Assembly: GCA_003254905.1 (NCBI GenBank)
Contig: QANU01053167.1
Span: forward strand, 383,610 to 447,609
Direction: 5' to 3'
Origin: Nissolia schottii
Lineage: Eukaryota > Streptophyta > Magnoliopsida > Fabales > Fabaceae
DNA: 64,000 nt
In this document: piece after piece, positions 35,640 through 50,170 of the stretch
Numbering within the stretch: position 1 is the first letter of the stretch
Layout of the letters: each line of letters opens with the position of its first letter
Position numbers and translations under genes: made by a program
The notes under the pieces: generated by a model
What the model saw: only the letters and a program-made list of their open reading frames with translations
Told to the model about the DNA's origin: nothing
Database searches by the model: none

Positions 35640-35767
35640 GGCATCAAAGGGATATATGATATGCATGCCATAGTACTAATGATGGTAACATTTACTTGTT
35701 ATCACTACTATAGTACTTTATGTGGTGATGATCATGATCTTTAAATTATCAATCACCCTTTTAGATA

Positions 35768-35773
35768 AATAAA
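35768..35773 (+). terminator. Putative poly(A) signal of the glycine-rich protein gene
   Basis: AATAAA 129 bases after the stop codon, in AT-rich sequence. Confidence 0.5.
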
Positions 35774-35831
35774 GAGGAAGTATGAAGGTGGATTTGTTTT
35801 GGGAGTTTGCTTCTAGATATGATCTACTACG

Positions 35832-35954
35832 TCATGTTTGGTTTTGAGGTCAAGACACTTAGAAACAGTTCTGATAATCATCAGAAGTGAAATTTTCTCA
35901 CTTCCAGAATTGTAGAATTGATTTTGAGTGTTGTTATATGAAAATCAAACGTGA
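35832..35954. repeat. 123-bp MITE downstream of the glycine-rich protein gene
   Basis: Same length and layout as the element at 5169-5291. The left end is TCATGTTTGGTTTTGAGG, the right end AAAATCAAACGTGA, with an internal AGAAGTGAAATTTTCTCACTT palindrome. It lies about 60 bases past the putative poly(A) signal. Confidence 0.65.
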
Positions 35955-37666
35955 TAGCAGTAATATATATTATATAGTAATATATATCTCTATATAGGTG
36001 AAAAAGGAAATTATGGGACACTGCTTGTTGGCCTAGAGGGATTATGGTTGTGGACTGTATTTTTGTTTTACTATTTATATGAGTATGAAAAATATATTGT
36101 TTATTATTACTGCTTGCTTTTCATTTTGAGCAAAGAAGTAAATTTAAGCCTTAGTTTAATTATTATGTTGCGAGTGGAAAGTTTTTAAACACAAACGTTG
36201 AATCAAATCCGCACTTATACATGAAAAGTAGTGAATGTGGGAATCGAGCTTTTTGCTTTTATGTGAAAAAATTTATTTGGATAATTGTCTGTACATAGTT
36301 GTTCCATTTCATTTTCCTTTGAATGTGACTTTGGTCATTTTGCTTTCAATGTGTTAAGGCATCTTAGGCATGCACCCCATGGTGATAATGCAGTTTCAAC
36401 AATAAATTTGGAACTATTTATTAGTAGTAGGATGTGAGAGGGGGACATAAGGTTTAGGTCGTAGATGTGAGATGAATCTCCATTCCCAAACTCTACAACG
36501 TATTTGATTTTTTGTTTCCATTAGTGGAATAAAAGGCCTTTTAAACATGTCTCTTAACGACCGGTCAAATAATTACTATAGTAGTATTAAATAAAAGCTA
36601 AAAAGTACAGATATTTATTTGTATTTGATGATTAAATTAAAGAATTAACGCATTATAATAAATAACAAAACCCAAATTTAATAAAATACCTTTTCAATAA
36701 TTGAATGATATGACTCTGAATAAAGTTCGAATTCTTTAAAGTGATATCATTACTTTAGAAAGAATGTAATAGTTTACACTATTGTGAATTGATCTACACA
36801 TTCATTTGCATACACATTTATATTTGATAATGCCATATTTAAAAAAGGATTGACAATTTGAAAAATAAAAAAAGGTTCATTTTGTTTATATCTCACACAT
36901 TTGTGGAGTTGCATTTTCATATCATTCTTACCAATTTTAATTCGAGCTAACAACATGCATAGAATGATAAATGACAGATTTTTTAAAACTAAATAATTAC
37001 TTTGCACAAATAATAGATTTTTTTTTCTTTCATTTTAAAGCGGTTCAAAACCTATTTATCTAACCATAATTGGTTTGAAACTAGCTTAGGGTAAATTACA
37101 ACCAGTTCGGTTCAATAAGCCTAAAAAAAAATCAGTTCGAATCCAGTTCTAGTTTGATTCATGACAAAACTGCTTCATGAACAGCCTACGCCATAGTACC
37201 TAACCACCTTTTCCCTTCTGAACCAGCTACTAACCTACAGTCATAAATTTCAATAAGGTTGTTGGTTAATTTAAACGCTTTGTTTCCAACACTAGTTGTC
37301 TATTTATTTGTTTGTTCCCTACCCCACCGTATAGTGATGCATTCATTTTTAGAGACAAAACACATCCAAGTTATAACAAATTTTTTGCTCATTAAAATTA
37401 AGGGTGAAACAAAAATAAGACAGTGAAACAAAACTATAGAGGATCCACTCAAAACAAATTGTTGCATGTTTTTCTATGCTCTCTTCCTATAATACACTAA
37501 CAAACCACATGAACAGGTAAGCATGTAACATGTTGTATAATGTGAAACAAGACAGGAAAAAACAAAAATCACACTCGGTAGAATGCTTTTGTCCTCAACT
37601 TTTCTGTGGCTAGTAATTTACAACATAAATCCAAATACAAGGCATATCGATCCATTGATACTGCAT
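35955..37666. other. Intergenic region between the glycine-rich protein and SCAMP genes
   Basis: AT-rich DNA with no coding exon. Its right part, next to 37667, must include the SCAMP 3' UTR on the minus strand. No canonical poly(A) hexamer was singled out with confidence. Confidence 0.5.
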
Positions 37667-40600
37667 CTAGATCGCAGCCCTCAGTGCTCCTCTTGCCGCC
37701 TCTCGCTTCATCTCCGCAGCCTGACCGCTGCCACGGAAGTACATGTATACTTGCTGTATGCATGCAACCAAAGAAAAAAGTGAGCAAGTGCTTTGGTTAT
37801 AGATGCATTCAAAGTTAAGACTTTGGAAGGTATAGCCAAACCTGAATAACCCATATGCTGACCAATATTTCCAGGCAGAATAGTCCAAATCCAATGAAGT
37901 AGAAAATCTACAAGCAAATTGGCCAAAGCGAAACAAGTTATCAATCATTCAGACTCAGGATTTAATGGATTCAGTTTTGCAGCATGTGCTTTTAAAACGG
38001 TAACACGGATCGCGCACAAAGGCTCGGCGTGTCTAAGATTGCTTAAACAAAATGGCAATAATGTCTGACAAATGACAATTAAGCGGCATGAAGGAATAAG
38101 AAAAGCTTCAGGATAGGCATACTTACTCCAATCAAAGTATGATCATCAATCACATCTATGGCGGATAGAATGCCTCTGTAACAAAGAGTAGACAGTGCCA
38201 AGCATTAGGCCAAACACAACGAGAATAGACGAAAATATGGAACACAAATCTCTGATTTTACCAGTCTTCTTAGTTATCATACCACCACTTGGACTATATA
38301 GTTAAGGTAATTAAGGTGAAGAATGATTATGTACAAGATTTAGGTTCAAGTCATGTCAAATTCTGTATTATTTTCATAGATAATATAATGTGTCTTCCAT
38401 TTCTATCTCAGAAAACAACCAAAAGAAGCCTTTTCGCACTAAGTGAAATCAACTACACAGATCAAACCATAACAATTAAGCAATATTGCGATGTTAAATT
38501 AAGTGTGTAAACGTACGTCAGGGATTTTCCTTTGAAGACTATAGGAGGAGCAACTGCTGCTAAGATGCAGAATCCTATGTGAAGCTGTAAGAAGAAAAAT
38601 AAATTAAAATAATTCAATTTCATCCCATGTTTGAAGCATAGCTTACATGCATAACGCAAAATAGTCAATTTACCAGGTAAAACATGAAAAACCATCCAAA
38701 CTTCATAGCACTCTCAGTCCTGCAAAAATAACATCGGAGCAAATTCAATCAAGAGCATAAGCAAATCAGAAGGATCAAAATATGGGGAACACTCATAAAT
38801 TTTGAAACCAAGTCATTAAAAAACCGAAGGAAAGCAAACAAAATGAGTATGGAAAGGAAGAGGGAATCATGTGATAGGAGAAAAATATTCAAATAAAAAT
38901 GCTAAAAGCTCTCCAGTTTTATTGTGTTCCCATTAGTGGATACCCCTCCAAATGTTTCATATTGAAAAGCTGATAGTTTATGAGACGATTCTGATTAAGT
39001 GAATCACTGAATCAAAGAAATAGAGCGTATCTCCGGAGGATCTTATTCTCAAACCATCCAAACCCCCAAGCTACTAGCCTAATCCTAATGGCTTTCTACT
39101 CTCTCTCACATGAACAAAGCTCTTCATTTGCCAGGATGATTATATGTTGGTGCAGATAAAAAATTCAAATGCATTAGTTCATTTACCATACAAATTCAAA
39201 ACTTCCACGATTACTGTTAGATTAACTATGGACAATTACTAATGTGACATAATTTTATAACACTCATAAGCCTCAAGGTCGCTGTTCTAAAACCCCATAA
39301 TGCCCAGTATCTCAAGTAGACAATAACTATTTTGAACAAGTCAAGTTATATACATTTCAAAAAAAAAAAAAAAACCCTGCAATTGTATAGTTTATCAGCA
39401 AAAATCAAACAGTCAAATGCATGAAACTATAGGAAATAATTACCTAAAAGCACGATATAATGGACGATACCACAAGACATAGGCTCCAGGAACCCCTGCT
39501 ATGAAGTAGATAATAGCAAGAAACCATATTTTTACACCTACAACAAACAAGGCCAAGTTCCACATGCATGGAATTCGCAGCAGTCAGATTTGTAAATTTG
39601 AGCCATTCTTTAACGCAGAAAGATTATTGCTCCATATCTAAACTGACCTTCTCCCTTAATCCAAGCTGCAGTGACAGCTATAACATTCCATGAAAGACAC
39701 ACCACTAATCCTGCATCACATCATTTTTCATCATTGATTTCAGATCACATACCATTCTTACATCAAATTTTCCTATAAAATAACATGGTTTGCAGAATAC
39801 ACATTATTGATAAGAATCAATTCAAGGAAAAAAATGAAACTTTAAAATAAGAATCAATGTTCATGAGACCGCCTCAATAATTTCTGGCATGAAAACAACA
39901 TGATAATGTGAAGCAATCCCACCCCACGAGGCACCACCGACAACAAAAGATAGGCCATACCTAGCAATGATGTAAATGCAACATATTGCAGTCTCTGAAG
40001 ATGAATTGGGATCTCGTTGGCAATATCATGATGGATAATTGGGAAAAATGGTGGCCAATTCTTCTCCTCAAGACTAATTCCAGCTGCAAAAGACAAAAAT
40101 GTAACTATGAGCTCAAAGAATAAATGCAGAAATCAATATTATTGTCCAAGCAAAAAGCCTTAATTCAAACTTTTCTAAGAGTTGATTTCATATGTCAGGG
40201 ATGGGTTGACTGGTAGATGCAATGGAACACCTATAGAATTCCGAAGTTGCGGTGTTCTTGCACCATACAAATACAAGGAAACCAGTAAACTTAACCCCCA
40301 AACTTCAAATACAAATATATAGGAAATGTAAAATACCTCGTGCAGCAGCTTCTTCTTTCCGTCTTACTTCCTGCATTTGGCAAATCAATATAATAAAAAT
40401 GCAAGTGAGCTTCGAGGCACATATAGTTAATAAGGAATCACCAAATCAGTAATTCAGTAGACAAGGCTTCATACATACAAACTAAAATGAAAACAAATAT
40501 CAACACACTCATTCTAAACAAGGAATAGAAGACATCATGATATGTAGAGGGTAGCATATTTAAGAAGATCCACAATTCCAGAGATCAACCTGCCTTCTAA

Positions 40601-41400
40601 TGAGGATTATATCATGTACAGCACAACTGGGAAATGAAGAAAAGATGAAGGAAACCAAAAGATACCACAAAACAGGAGACTTTTCCAACCTCAGTAGATA
40701 TCAACTAAGTGAATTCTCAACAACAATGCAGTACAGAAAGATAAAAGATCACCAGCTATACCTGTTCCCGTCTTCTTAATTCAGCCTCCTTGGCTTGGAG
40801 TTCCTTTTCCTTCTTCTTCAAATCCTAATGTCGAAACAGATCATAATTAGAAAATTCAGTCAATTATTTGAACAAAACATGAAATATATTCATTTATAAT
40901 TGATAAAAAAGAGGATTGGAGACTTCAATAATCTCAATTTCATAGCTCATACCGTTGATGCATCAAGGGGTATATCTACTGTTGCACCAAAGTAATTATA
41001 ATCAGCAGGTTCAGGATTAAGTGGTGCAAGCCTTGAATTTGTGGCAGGGGCAACAGTTCTAGGATTCTGCAACAAGTTGAGAACGATTTAAACACAACTC
41101 AATGACCCGGGTTCCCCTTAAATACATCAACTATAGTAGTATCAAACAAGTCAACCCATTCAATCACAATAATTCCCAAAACCCCAAAATAGTAATAAAA
41201 CAATTTTTTCAGGCTCAAACATCACTGAAACAGATCAAATTCACCAAAAAAGTGCATACCCAGTTCCCAAAAACTCAACTTTTTGAAAGAAACAGTGGTG
41301 GGTAAGACATAGAAGAAGGGAAAAAAGAAATGGGACTTACAGAGAAGGGATTGACTTCTTCTTCTTCGGCAAAGGGGTTACTGTCGAAGCGACCAGCCAT
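37667..41400 (-). CDS. SCAMP: Secretory carrier-associated membrane protein (SCAMP)
   Basis: Predicted 288-residue, four-span membrane protein of the secretory and endocytic pathway. Exons, 5' to 3' on the minus strand: 41341-41400, 40953-41066, 40762-40824, 40337-40370, 39961-40083, 39648-39710, 39444-39537, 38674-38719, 38517-38584, 38127-38175, 37842-37907, 37667-37753. They sum to 867 bases in one frame. Features: N-terminal endocytic NPF motifs ([14 protein letters not shown]), a short charged coiled coil ([28 protein letters not shown]), [13 protein letters not shown] before the first span, four hydrophobic spans, the loop between spans 2 and 3 with [10 protein letters not shown], and a basic tail ending ARGALRAAI. 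In-frame ATG 41466 would add 22 unlike residues; [10 protein letters not shown] is the conserved plant start. Function is family knowledge. Confidence 0.95.
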
Positions 41401-44153
41401 GAGGGTGCTACCAAGAAACCAAGCCTCGGAATTTGGAACCAGATAGCGAATGCAAAGATCTAACACAGAACAAGATCAAAAAGGGCTTTATTTAATAATA
41501 AAAAATGGATTTTTGGGATTTTGAGATTGGAGATTTTGAAACTTCTTATGCAAGGGAATGGATGGAAGAGAGGAGGAGGAAGAAGAAGATGAATAGAAAT
41601 GGCAGCAATCTAGACAAAAGGAACGGTCTTTGGTCAGCTTAGTACGCTGCTTCCAAGAGAAGCAGAGAGAGAGAGAGAGAGAGAAACTCTTTTTTTCAAC
41701 TTCGCTGCCATTAATTGTTAAAAATATATTTAATTATAGGGATTAGTTGTATTTTTTTTGTTTTTTTTTTTTATTAATTAACCATATGGATTAGTTGTTG
41801 ATTTCATCGTTCATATATATTTGGCACATAGTGTGATTTGTGTAGTTTATATATGTCCTTATGAATAATTTTTCTTATTACAATGCCTACCAAAAAGTTT
41901 TCAAAGTAGAGTTTAATGATTACACATCGGGTTTAGCCCTTCAGTTAATTTAATTTAATAAATATTGATACCATATTCACCTGTCATCAAATAGTTGGTT
42001 TATAAATTTAAAAAATTTAATTTTTTTAAAAATTAAAATAATAATAACTTGCAATGCACACAATTGAGGTCAAAGTATCAATACCATATATTGTAACCAA
42101 GGTATAGAGCAATCTCCTATATAATGATAATTTAAATTTTTTTTATCTTCTCAACTAATCAAATTATTTTAAAAGCATAAATATTTATTTAATGAGTAAG
42201 AGAGTCAACTATTTTTACTTATGTGATAATATTTGATTGTTCACATTTTGGTATTCTGTAAATAATTGATTATTTTATAAATTTAAATAATATTAATTAT
42301 TTTATTTCTTAGTATACTTTTATATTTAATAATAATAGTGAAAGAAAAATAGAATAATAAATGAAAAAATTAATAAGGATAACTTTATAAAGTATTGTTA
42401 ATTTTTTTTTAACTTTAAGATCATTCTTAATACACATGCATAAATGAAAGTGTACACTTATTCGAGATCGAATGGAATAACTAAAAATTATCTGCCTTCT
42501 TCTACGATACTCCCTCCATTCCATTCCATTCCATTTTAACTGTCCGTTTTCTATGTTTAAGTTTCAAAATATTTATCTATTTATAATATTTAAGTATAAT
42601 TACTTTTTTTTTCATTCATATCCCTAATTATAGTAAAACATTTTTTAATATAGTAGATATAAAGAAAGTAATAAATGTATTAAAAATAAAAATTTATTTT
42701 TTAATATATGGATAATTTTACTAATTCATACTCTTTTATACATTTATCAAAATATTTCTTTGTTTGCGTTAATATGTGTAATATTTAATTTTAAACAGTT
42801 AAAAAAAGAACAGAATGAGTAATAAGGAGGACTAATAGACACTTATATATGTGTGTGTGTGTGTGAGAACATAGATAATGAACACTTAATTTATTTTTGT
42901 TAAACGCAAAAGCAAAACTTATGTGATTGCAAGGCCGTAACATGATAGTAGACATGGTGGAACCATTAATCAACATTATAGAATCCGTCACTAATTTATA
43001 AAATTAAGTTAAACATGACCCAATAAAATATAAAACTCTCCTTGAAAACAGTTTAAATGGCAGCAAATTTGTATAGTTTGCATGTTCACTTCATTGAGGA
43101 TGTAACGTTGTTAAGTCATAGTACCACCAACGTTGACTAGCTGCCACACAAACGTGCCCTATACGCCCTTCCATATATGCATACTGTCCTTCTAGACGCT
43201 TGCTTGCGGCCAGGGTGTCCCAAATTCACCTTTTTCTTTTCTTCCTACTATAAGAAAACAAGAATCAAAATTCAACAAGCCTACCTGTATGGAATGTCTG
43301 AATTTCAAAGCTTCAATTTAATTCCCACAATAACATATCAGCCTCCATCTTGAAAGCACACACCACTTAAAGCCCAAATGTCATTTTGGGTGTAAACATA
43401 AACATATGACACTATAACCACACAAAAATTTCTCTTGCTAACATGACATGAAATTTAATTTGGTGTAGCAAAGACCATCTTATTAGAACCAACTTAAATT
43501 GTATTTGCGAGTTGAGTTTACGAGAAAAATGAAAGGTTTTGCAAGGCTAAGTCATGGTTTTTACGTTTAAATCATAATTAAGCCCTCCCAAACCTTTCAT
43601 TTCAATCCTAAATTCAACTCTCCAACATACCATTAATGAACTGGTAAAACCTAATGGATCAGTGTCTAAATGAAAGCAACAAGTGCTTTTTAGGATGAAA
43701 ATGGAGAATAACTACTACACAACCACCAAACCTTATCCCACTACATGAGCAGAACCAACTCCAGTTCATAAACTCTCATCATATTCACATTGTCCTTCTT
43801 AAAAAAATTTGGAACATAAACCACCAAAACCACTACAAGATGGAAAAAAAAAAAAAAAATTCTCATTTAATCTATAGTTATAACACAACAGGCTGCATAT
43901 ATGATAATTACATTAAAATGAAAAGCTGGGAGGAATTGCAGAGAGAGAAAGAACAAAGAAAGAGGCTATGAGGAAAATCTCAGACCATAGCAACAAAAGA
44001 ATATAAAGAAAAATGTGGTTTTTTTTTTTTTTTAAAAAAATCGAATGAATTAAGCATTCACTCAGCTACATAAACTACATTATATGCCTATAAATAAGGG
44101 TAATGCCTGTGAATGAAGCTTAACATATCCAACCAGCTTAGTTAAAAGAAGTG
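41401..44153. other. Region between the SCAMP start and the DUF707 stop
   Basis: The first 250 bases hold the SCAMP leader and promoter, with a (GA)n tract near 41663-41685 on the plus strand (CT on the gene strand). Beyond 41700 the DNA is AT-rich, with a Stowaway-like element (42510-42819) and a short (GT)n tract near 42850. The last few hundred bases should hold the 3' UTR of the minus-strand DUF707 gene. No additional exon is seen. Confidence 0.55.
42510..42819. repeat. Stowaway-like MITE
   Basis: TA-flanked, about 310 bp. The left end is CTCCCTCCATTCCATTCC followed by ATTTTAACTGTCCGTTT. The reverse complement of the right end is CTCATTCTGTTCTTTTTTTA then ACTGTTT. This is the classic Stowaway end motif. 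Confidence 0.7.
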
Positions 44154-47100
44154 CTAAGAAGACCGTTGGCCACTGCCACGCCGTCTTCTTACGCGTCTTT
44201 GGTCGCTCTTAAATGGATCAACCCAGTTTTTGTCCTCAGCAGTAGCTTTATTCCAGCGCTCTTTGAAGATTTCAAGTTCCCATGTTGATTGCCTTCGTAT
44301 CTGCCCGGTCCATGTTAAAATGTAAAACAGTTTTGTGCGCAATATGCACGGTCATCAATACAATACATGATTTTGAAAGTAGTTTCTAAGCCTCACCTCA
44401 GTTCGCACGTCAATTCCGGCTCCACCTTGTCTCCGCTGAGCAAAGAAAAGAAAATCAACAAGAAAATGAATTTTAGACTCACTAGGATAGATAAAGTAGG
44501 ATTATACAGAAAGAACCAAGTAAATGATGTCACGGAAACTATACCGTAGTTGTCTTTTTAAGTTTTGAAACCTGCAAAAAGGGAAATAAAAAATCAATAT
44601 TATGCAAAACTAAGAGGCCACAACAAACTATTACAATGTTTGTGCTTCTGTAGATTTAGCCATATCATAAGGAATGCCCGGTGGTGTAGGAGAAGGTGAG
44701 TATAACAGTATAAGATGATTTCCACAATCAGGAATTTGGCCCGGTAACTGTATAAAGTGAGTATTTTTCACTCCTTCAACCAGTCCAGAATCAATTCTGG
44801 CACCCTCCCAACAAGAATCCAAACACGCACAGGAAACTTTTACGATACAAAATCAATTCCAAAAGTTGGAGAAAAAGGATGCAAATACCTTTGTTGCACC
44901 ATGACCACTCCCACCCAGTGTTTGTATTCCCTTGTGAACAACATATTGACTATCAACAACTCCAACGTTTTTAGTTCGATCTCCCTGAAAAATGATGTTG
45001 ACCTCACTAATGATACTTGCGTCATGCAGAAAAATGAAGCATAAAGATGCGGACAAAAGAAGTGCAGGTCAACCTACTGAATATATGATATATAAATTAA
45101 ATGGATCAATGGAATACAAGATGATGCATTCCGAATTGACGTATCAACAGTCACATTTACGTGTAAAAGAATATTTCACAACTCTCTTGTCAAAGGTTTT
45201 CAACTTATTGCAAGAAAGATTACTGCAGCGCATTGGTGCATCATTTAAAGACCTCAGCATGCCCTTGATTGGCTATATTTATAACTACCAAGAACAAAAA
45301 CAAACAGATATATTTGCATAGCAATGAGAATCATAAAGAAAGCCACCCACCCATCAGAAGAAGCTCTGATTGGAGAAGAAAATAAAAAGGGGCGAAAACA
45401 GTAATAGTAACACCAAAAGTTATACACGCTGTCCAGAAAATGTGGAATTCTCACCTGTGCACAGTATCCTAGTTTCATATCCATTCCCCATCCATGGACA
45501 AGATCATTCTGGAGAAAATGGAAACAGTAATGATGAGTTACCAATATTGAATGCCAAGAACGTAAAATATTTTGACCTATCAGTAATCAAGAGCAAACAC
45601 TGAATTCTAAAAATTACGAAAGAGACAAGGTTCAACTTCGTCAGGGAGTCAATCAAAACAAAATGTAAGTGCATCAGAATAAGCGTTCATTGCTGCTACT
45701 AGATAAAGGCAGAAAGTCCATACACAACCTCATCTCTAAAATAATGAATTTTCAGATAAAAACCAAAGTGATTGACTGTATGTTTCAGGATGGTGCACTT
45801 GATTTGTCTAAGGTAGAGCTTAGATATAATATTTGTATGGACCATGGAAAAACTTGATATTCACATAATTTAGTTTTTACATGGACCTCAAAATATTACC
45901 TGTATAAGATGCCAAGTACAATACCAAGCAGACCGAGAGAAAACTGGAGCCATACCTTCCACAAACCTACACAAGTTGTATTGAAGGTTTTTGTGTCATT
46001 CATTCATATGACTATACAACTTGCATGCCAAGATTCATCACAAAGTCTACCACAAGGTCATCAACTAATACAGAACAAAATCAACAGCATTTTTCCTTTT
46101 CAGTTACCGCATGATTGAAGAGAAGATTCTAGTGTTTGAATTATATAAACTTATGAGAGTGCACCAAAAAATATGAAAAGAAACATTCAAAAAATGTCAT
46201 CTTGCAGAAAGACCGTGTAATAGGTTGCCCATTGTGTAAATTTGCATGAAACCCTTTTCAATCCTATTCTGCACTATCATCCCAGAAGCGCAAAACAATT
46301 GGGGGGTTGGGAGGGGAGGGTGGGGGGAATCAATTTTAATGTCTAAGCAGAGTGAAAGAAACAAGTCTCCCTTAGCTATCGAAAAATCAAAATAGATAAT
46401 AGCATACATACATTTTACGCAAGAAAATATTTTTTACATTAGTCATCTACAAACTATACATAGTTGTCTTTGATATTCAGTTTATCTCATAGTTCAAAAG
46501 GGTTTAGCTTTTGATTTGTTATTATATCAAAAAATTGTCACCTTGTGAGAGTTGACAATCAAATTACTTTTTCCTCGATCCCCAATCCAATATACAAATA
46601 CAGACTCGATATAACATCAGAACAAACTTAAAAATGTCCTGCCATCTCGAATGTAGATGGGAAGGACACACATGAACAAGACCCCACATGAAAAAGAAAC
46701 AGTTAGTTACCCAGTGCATGGTGGCCCTTCACTAGCATCAGAACATTTTGTACTGCCTCTGCGTTCATAGACTCTTCTGAATTAATGAAAACATCTAGTG
46801 TAAGTACATAATATTTGATTGGCAATAACGTGAATAGACAATAGTCTCTTACAAAAGTCACCTGTGAACTTTCTTGGTTCTAGCTCTAATTGTAATTCTA
46901 TGATGTATCTCTGTTGAATTAGGGTCAAGAGCAGGTTGAGATATCTCCAAACCTTCTTCCTTAACAATTTTAACGTATCTGCAAAGACAGAAGACCGTAT
47001 TCAATTCTCTCTTTGAATTTGTCAAGAGTATAAAAGCCTGTCAAGAGGTTATGACTAGACTTAAAAATTAAAACAAGATTAAGAATATAAAGTCGACAAC

Positions 47101-48570
47101 AGCATCTTTGATATGATAGTGTGTGTACATCAAAGAGGCAGAAAATTCAAAGTCAGTTTTCATCCAGTTTCAAATTTTCAAATGAGAAAAGAAACTATTA
47201 TATCAACATGTAATCAAATAAAACTCGATTTTCTTCATTACACTTACACCGGAATCATAGGTTCCTGCTAGCATATAAAATGGTAATCTTTCACATTAAA
47301 GGCTGAGGCAGACAGAACCCAATTATCAAAATACCATCAATAGAAGAAGAACAACAACAAGAGCATCATTCATACCTTGACGGAGAAAAATGTTCCACCC
47401 CTAAATCCTCATCCCAAAGAAAAATATAATCATAAATAGACACTATATCGGGATGCAGAAATCTTTTAGCAAACCACCTGACAAAGAACAAATTTAATAT
47501 CTTAGTTTAGAAAAATAACTAAAGCAATGAACAAATGACTCACAAATAAGGTTTTCAGACAGAAAAAAGCAACCATCATTGGTAAGTCTCATACTAACCA
47601 CTTTGTTTGATTCTGAGCAACAATGTGTATGGCCTTGCTACTCCAGTTAAGATCCCTCCATCCATCCACATTACCATCATAGTGGAATAAAATAACAGTA
47701 AAATTTTCTGGAAGAAACTGAAATCAATGAAATTGAATAAGAAATGCTGACTCAAACAATTTTGATATTCTAATGAATCATCATAAATACCTTTTGCACC
47801 ATGACATCAACGTTATGCTTTTGTTTAATACCGACCGGAACTGCCAACAAGTTCCGATTGGAGTAAGCACTAGCCTGAAATTCCATAACCAGCACCAAGA
47901 AACCATTATATTTGTTTAGCTCTGACAATGCAAACTTTTGGAAAACAATTTTTAACATTCCAATTACCTTTGACCTTGAACTACTTCTTGACCACAATGG
48001 CCTTAACTCCAAATCTGAGTTAGCATGCATTATACCTCGTGGCAAGCCTCTCAACTTCCCAGAAATTGCAGGATATGCCTGCAGTGTCATCGAAAGTACC
48101 AACATAGATAAAGAAGTGCATCCAAGTTACAGAATCAGATTAGTTCAGTGCAAGAGTAGTAAAATATAACCAGCGGAACATTTGTTTGTATAGTAATGAA
48201 TCATAGATCAAATCTGGAAAAATAAAAATCAGAAGACCAGTTGAGCAAGTAGAGTAACATCAGAGTATGTACCTTTGCCTCTCCCCATAAACTCCATCTT
48301 TTGTCAATCTGGTAATGGCCGATGATAAACAAAGAAGAAAAATCAAATTAACGCACTCAGTACAAGAAAATCTACTCTTTACTTGATGGTACATAGCTAT
48401 CAGCCAGACATTAAATCAACATTTTGTCCCTTAGTAATGACATATTATGATATCTAAAAGAATTCTGCCTGATCTTGTACCTCTTCTTGGTGATACTGAT
48501 ATTTCGTAGTCCTATACACAATGAATAGCATTACTGTACACAAAACTGCCATAAAAGGCAACTGTTTCAT
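44154..48570 (-). CDS. DUF707 family type II membrane protein
   Basis: Predicted 384 residues from 14 coding exons on the minus strand: 48481-48570, 48273-48308, 47968-48078, 47791-47874, 47599-47717, 47376-47477, 46862-46978, 46711-46776, 45900-45966, 45455-45508, 44889-44984, 44545-44571, 44397-44435, 44154-44300 (1155 bases, open). A signal anchor (MKQLPFMAVLCTVMLFIVYR) precedes the DUF707 core: RGLPRGIMHANSDLELRPLW, YDGNVDGWRDLNWS, KWWFAKRFLHP, IFLWDEDLGVEHF (DED about 169-171), APVFSRSAWYCTWHLIQNDL, VHGWGMDMKLGYCAQGDRTK, GIQTLGGSG and WELEIFKERW. Such proteins are often annotated as lysine-ketoglutarate-reductase trans-splicing related, a name without functional support. The WDED core and single N-terminal anchor suggest a Golgi glycosyltransferase-like protein, which is inference. 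A Lys/Arg-rich tail (DQRRVRRRR) ends the protein. A 27-nt and a 36-nt exon are notably short. Confidence 0.93.
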
Positions 48571-50039
48571 CTTGAAACTCGATTTTCCCTGCTCCAATAA
48601 AATTCATGTTCAATTAGTGAACTTACATTATGAATCTAGACTAGAATGAAAGACTACTCACTGGAAATTCTACTTAAAAATTCCAAACTAATGACATTAG
48701 AAGCAAAGAAATCAGACCCCATCAGACAAGCCGCTCCTTTTTCTCATCAGCCATTTCCATGACTTCATTGGCTTTGTAGAAAATTAAATCTTTTTATTCA
48801 GCCTTCATCACGAACTGCACAAAGCGACAGAAAGTGTCAGAAGCTACTTCAGAAGCTACGAAACCAATGTTTAAAACACTCACGGCTCAATAATTATCAG
48901 AACCATTCATCAAGAACGTGTGAAGCAAGTGTTTTATAATCAAAATGTAAAAACAACCCGATTCGAAATTCCAATTGACATAATTTAGCATGACCTACAA
49001 TTTTTGAGCTACCCCGTTTCTAATTTCTCAAGCACCAACCAGAATAATATTAGCATCACGACCTTCATTCATACAATTTCACCTAAAAGGCAAAACCACA
49101 CCACCGAAGCACCAATTATATTTTGTCCAAAAGGAGAGATTCAAGAACGTGCAACATGAAAACTAGCAACAAATAGCCACAAATATAAGTGAATTGGAAA
49201 GAACATGGATCAGTTAAAAGGGAGAGAAACATGCTTAACCCATTGGCAACAACAATTACAAGAACACGCCCCACACAGCAGAATCTAGCACCCCTTTAAT
49301 CCACACCAACCAAACTTCCAAATAAACCAAAAAAAAAAAAAAACATTAATAAACAACACTCAACTCAACTAAAGCAACCCTGGCAATTCACGAAACCGGT
49401 ACCAAATGGCTTACAACACAAGCTCGTCACATCTCAAGGTACACGGAAACAGAGCTACATACACAAGGATCACATGGAAAAAAAAAAAAAAGGAAAAACG
49501 AAAACTTGAAGATTCCAAAAACCGCAACAGCTAGCAAGAAAAACAAACTACACCTTAAATTAAGAGTCTTTTCCTTTCACGGCAAACACCATTTTTTTGT
49601 TTTTTTCTCCAGAAAGGAAAAAAAGACACGAAATGAAAAAAAAAAACGAGACTAGAAATAAGTAACTACCACGGAGGAAAATAACAGAGGAAAAAACAAC
49701 ACAACTAAATGACCATTTCAATCAGATCTAACCCTCTTCAAAGACTTCTCTTTTCCGCATTTAAACAAGAGTAAAGTTTCGGTTTCACTTCAAAACACAC
49801 AAGGATCACATAAAAAAATAAAATCATTGACAGCTATAACGTGTTTTTTTTTACTTCTCTGACCAGAAATTTTAAGCTTTTTTTTTACAAACCCTGATCT
49901 TCCCCTGAACCACTGTTTTAGACCAGAACAGTGAAAGTGGGGGGAAAAAATAGAAAGAGAGAGTGAAAAAAATAAAAGGGCAAGCGTGAAAGAGTGAAAA
50001 GGAACAAACTTTGAAGATCAAAATCACATCATGACATAC

Positions 50040-50170
50040 CAACGAACGGTGGCAGCTCAAGTGTCGAAACCCCAGAAGAAGAACAGAAAACAGAGCAATT
50101 AAGAGAGGGTCGTGTCAAGCTAAGCGAATGGAGATGAATAACAACAACAGAGAGCGATGGGGAGGAATGA
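50040..50170 (-). promoter_or_regulatory. Non-coding leader exon of the DUF707 gene
   Basis: On the minus strand a CT-rich leader-like sequence ends at the donor GTTG|GTATGTCATG (exon end 50040). A matching acceptor GAGCAG lies just before 48588, leaving 18 leader bases ahead of ATG 48570. This implies a leader intron of about 1.45 kb (48589-50039). The upstream exon boundary (50170) is approximate. Leader introns often raise expression in plants. Confidence 0.55.

Noticed and set aside
35226..35666. 146-codon minus-strand frame opposite the glycine-rich protein gene
   Set aside because: A shadow of the GC-rich glycine codons on the other strand.
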